From Microbacterium sp. H1-D42 (GTDB taxonomy: Bacteria > Actinomycetota > Actinomycetes > Actinomycetales > Microbacteriaceae), in NCBI RefSeq assembly GCF_022637555.1, contig NZ_CP093342.1:1178001-1242000 (forward strand): a stretch of DNA of 64,000 bases. Reading direction: 5' to 3'. A program made the translations under genes and the position numbers. Shown piece by piece: positions 62,620 through 64,000 of this stretch. Positions within the stretch are counted from its first letter, which is position 1. Each line of letters begins with the position of its first letter. The notes under the pieces are model-generated. The model saw only the letters and a program-made list of their open reading frames with translations, was not told the DNA's origin and made no database searches.

Positions 62620-64000
62620 ATGGCGCAGGCCGACGAACTGATTCGACTGGCGAACGGCGTGCTGTGGCCCGGATTCCTCGGGAACGACGTGCCCAGCTGG
62701 CTGTCGGACGCGCTCGAGGACGGACTCGCCGGCGTCGTGTACTTCGCGCAGAACCTCGATGGCGACACCGCGGCCCTCAGCGCCGAGATCCACCGCCTCG
62801 CCCCGCACGCGCTGATCGGCATCGACGAGGAGGGCGGCAGCGTCACCCGCCTCGAGACGGCCACCGGATCGACCGTGCCCGGTGCTGCCCAGCTCGGTGC
62901 GCTTGACGACGTCGAGGCCACCAGGGCCACCGGCTACGAGATCGGCCGCCGCGTCGACCGCATCGGAGCCGACGTCGTGATCGGCCCGGTCGCCGACGTC
63001 AACACCGACCCCCGCAATCCCGTGATCGGGGCGCGCGCCTTCGGCTCCGACACTGCGCTCGTCTCACGGCACGTCGTCGCCGCCGTGCAGGGCATCCAAG
63101 CGGCCGGCGTCGCCGCCTGCGCGAAGCACTACCCCGGCCACGGCGACACCCACACCGACTCGCACCAGGACCTGCCCCGCCTCGAGCTCACCGAAGCCGA
63201 GATCGAGGGCGCCCACCTGCCGCCGTTCACCGCCGCAGTGCGGGCGGGCGTGCGCGCCATCATGACCGCCCACATCATCGCTCCGCATTGGGGTGACGCG
63301 CCGGCCACGCTTAACCCTGCGGTGCTCGGACGCCTGCGCGAGGACGGCTTCGACGGCGTCATCATCACGGATGCACTGGACATGTCGGCCATCCGCGAGC
63401 ACGTCGGCATCGGCGGAGGCGCCGTGCAGGCACTCGCAGCCGGCGCCGACCTGCTCTGCATCGGCAACCCCACCAACCCCGGCGCCGCGATGCTGCCCGA
63501 CCAGGACGAGCAGGACTACCTGGCGGCCCGCGACGCGATCGTCGCGGCGCTGCGCAGCGGTGAGCTCTCGCGGGAGCGCGTCGAGCAGGCAGCGGCACGA
63601 GTGGCAGCGATGTCGGATGCTGTTCGCTCGCGTCCCGCCGTGCCGGAGGTACCGTTCGACGCGGGTGCCATCGCCGACCGCGCAGTGCGCGTCGACGGCT
63701 CGTTCGCGGCATTCCGCGACGCGCCGACGACGGTGCTCGACCTGCGTCGCCCCTCGAGCCTCGCCGTCGACAGCGCCGCCGCGCACGTCGCGCTCGCACT
63801 CGCGGCGGGCGGCAAGATCGTGCGGCTCGATGCCGCGGCGGCTGCAGATGCCGAGATCGCCGACGCGGTGCGCGCGGCGACCGCGGGTGGGCCGGACGCG
63901 CAGCGCGTGATCCTCGTCGACCGGATCGATGCCGGCGCGCCGCAGAGGACGGTGCTCGAGCGCATCAGATCGATGCTTCCGGCAGACATCGCCGCGCAGG
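62620..64000 (+). CDS. Glycoside hydrolase family 3, beta-N-acetylhexosaminidase-like (cut by window edge)
   Basis: At least 460 residues of a GH3 enzyme with no signal peptide are present. The GH3 beta-hexosaminidase motif KHYPGHGDTHTDSH carries the His/Asp general acid-base loop, and IITDALDMSAI has the nucleophile Asp. The IGIDEEGGSVTRL segment is also typical of NagZ-like proteins. It may remove N-acetylglucosamine from muropeptides in cell-wall recycling. The part after about residue 330 is a second alpha/beta region as in longer Bacillus NagZ. I set the start at the ATG at 62620, from the domain start and a GGTGGGG upstream; the C-terminus lies beyond the window. Confidence 0.9.
   Translation, partial: MAQADELIRLANGVLWPGFLGNDVPSWLSDALEDGLAGVVYFAQNLDGDTAALSAEIHRLAPHALIGIDEEGGSVTRLETATGSTVPGAAQLGALDDVEATRATGYEIGRRVDRIGADVVIGPVADVNTDPRNPVIGARAFGSDTALVSRHVVAAVQGIQAAGVAACAKHYPGHGDTHTDSHQDLPRLELTEAEIEGAHLPPFTAAVRAGVRAIMTAHIIAPHWGDAPATLNPAVLGRLREDGFDGVIITDALDMSAIREHVGIGGGAVQALAAGADLLCIGNPTNPGAAMLPDQDEQDYLAARDAIVAALRSGELSRERVEQAAARVAAMSDAVRSRPAVPEVPFDAGAIADRAVRVDGSFAAFRDAPTTVLDLRRPSSLAVDSAAAHVALALAAGGKIVRLDAAAAADAEIADAVRAATAGGPDAQRVILVDRIDAGAPQRTVLERIRSMLPADIAAQ

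Overview
The window looks like a chromosomal segment of a high-GC actinobacterium, most likely a Microbacteriaceae member close to Microbacterium. This is inferred from gene content and style: actinobacterial acyl-CoA carboxylase alpha, beta and epsilon subunits, a disulfide-less LpdA-type quinone reductase, a DUF222/HNH protein, a DUF3039 protein, an AfsR-like STAND regulator, a very GC-rich third codon position and many GTG starts. I see no rRNA, tRNA, CRISPR array, insertion sequence or prophage. About 53 protein genes fill nearly the whole window; both end genes (gnd at the left, a family 3 glycoside hydrolase at the right) run off the edge.

Layout. 1-9.3 kb is housekeeping: gnd (partial), ribosomal protein L25, peptidyl-tRNA hydrolase, trpS, exonuclease III, a YihY-type membrane protein and the succinate dehydrogenase operon sdhCDAB. 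9.4-18.9 kb holds a mannose-1-phosphate guanylyltransferase and then a nucleoside uptake and salvage unit: BMP-type lipoprotein, ATPase, two permeases, cytidine deaminase, thymidine phosphorylase and adenosine deaminase. 18.9-28.1 kb has an AfsR-like regulator, an MFS exporter with a HAD phosphatase, and a tightly overlapping operon of flavin monooxygenase, Na+/organic anion symporter, NAD-epimerase and membrane-anchored hydrolase. 28.1-36.6 kb is a mannitol PTS cluster carrying its own Enzyme I and HPr plus a lone EIIB, facing a PRD/EIIA regulator. 36.6-39.5 kb is a purine nucleoside phosphorylase / phosphohexomutase / second HPr operon. 39.5-50 kb contains lpdA, both halves of an acyl-CoA carboxylase, maf, a TrmA-like methyltransferase and a two-component system with a third, kinase-like but degenerate membrane protein. 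50-55 kb has a nucleoside hydrolase, a short-chain dehydrogenase and a small accessory patch (DUF222/HNH protein, aminoglycoside-type phosphotransferase, orphan 101-aa protein). 55-64 kb has an EcsC-like protein, a sugar-type nucleotidyltransferase, an ABC ATPase fused to a roughly 500-residue low-complexity head with its membrane partner, a DUF3039 protein, nicotinate phosphoribosyltransferase and the partial glycosidase.

How it works together. Nucleoside metabolism recurs (importer, cdd, deoA, add, PNP plus mutase, nucleoside hydrolase, pncB), and the second HPr inside the PNP operon suggests a possible link between PTS phosphorylation and nucleoside salvage. Regulation is visible directly in the sequence. 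Eighteen genes have a TAnnnT hexamer ending 6-8 nt before the start codon, the signature of leaderless transcription. Almost all other starts sit in 1-, 4- or 8-nt overlaps or behind a purine-rich ribosome binding site. Strong terminator hairpins separate rplY from pth, the nucleoside-binding lipoprotein from its ATPase, and lpdA from the carboxylase. The most unusual item is the ABC ATPase with a histone-H1-like Lys/Ala/Pro head followed by an acidic segment.
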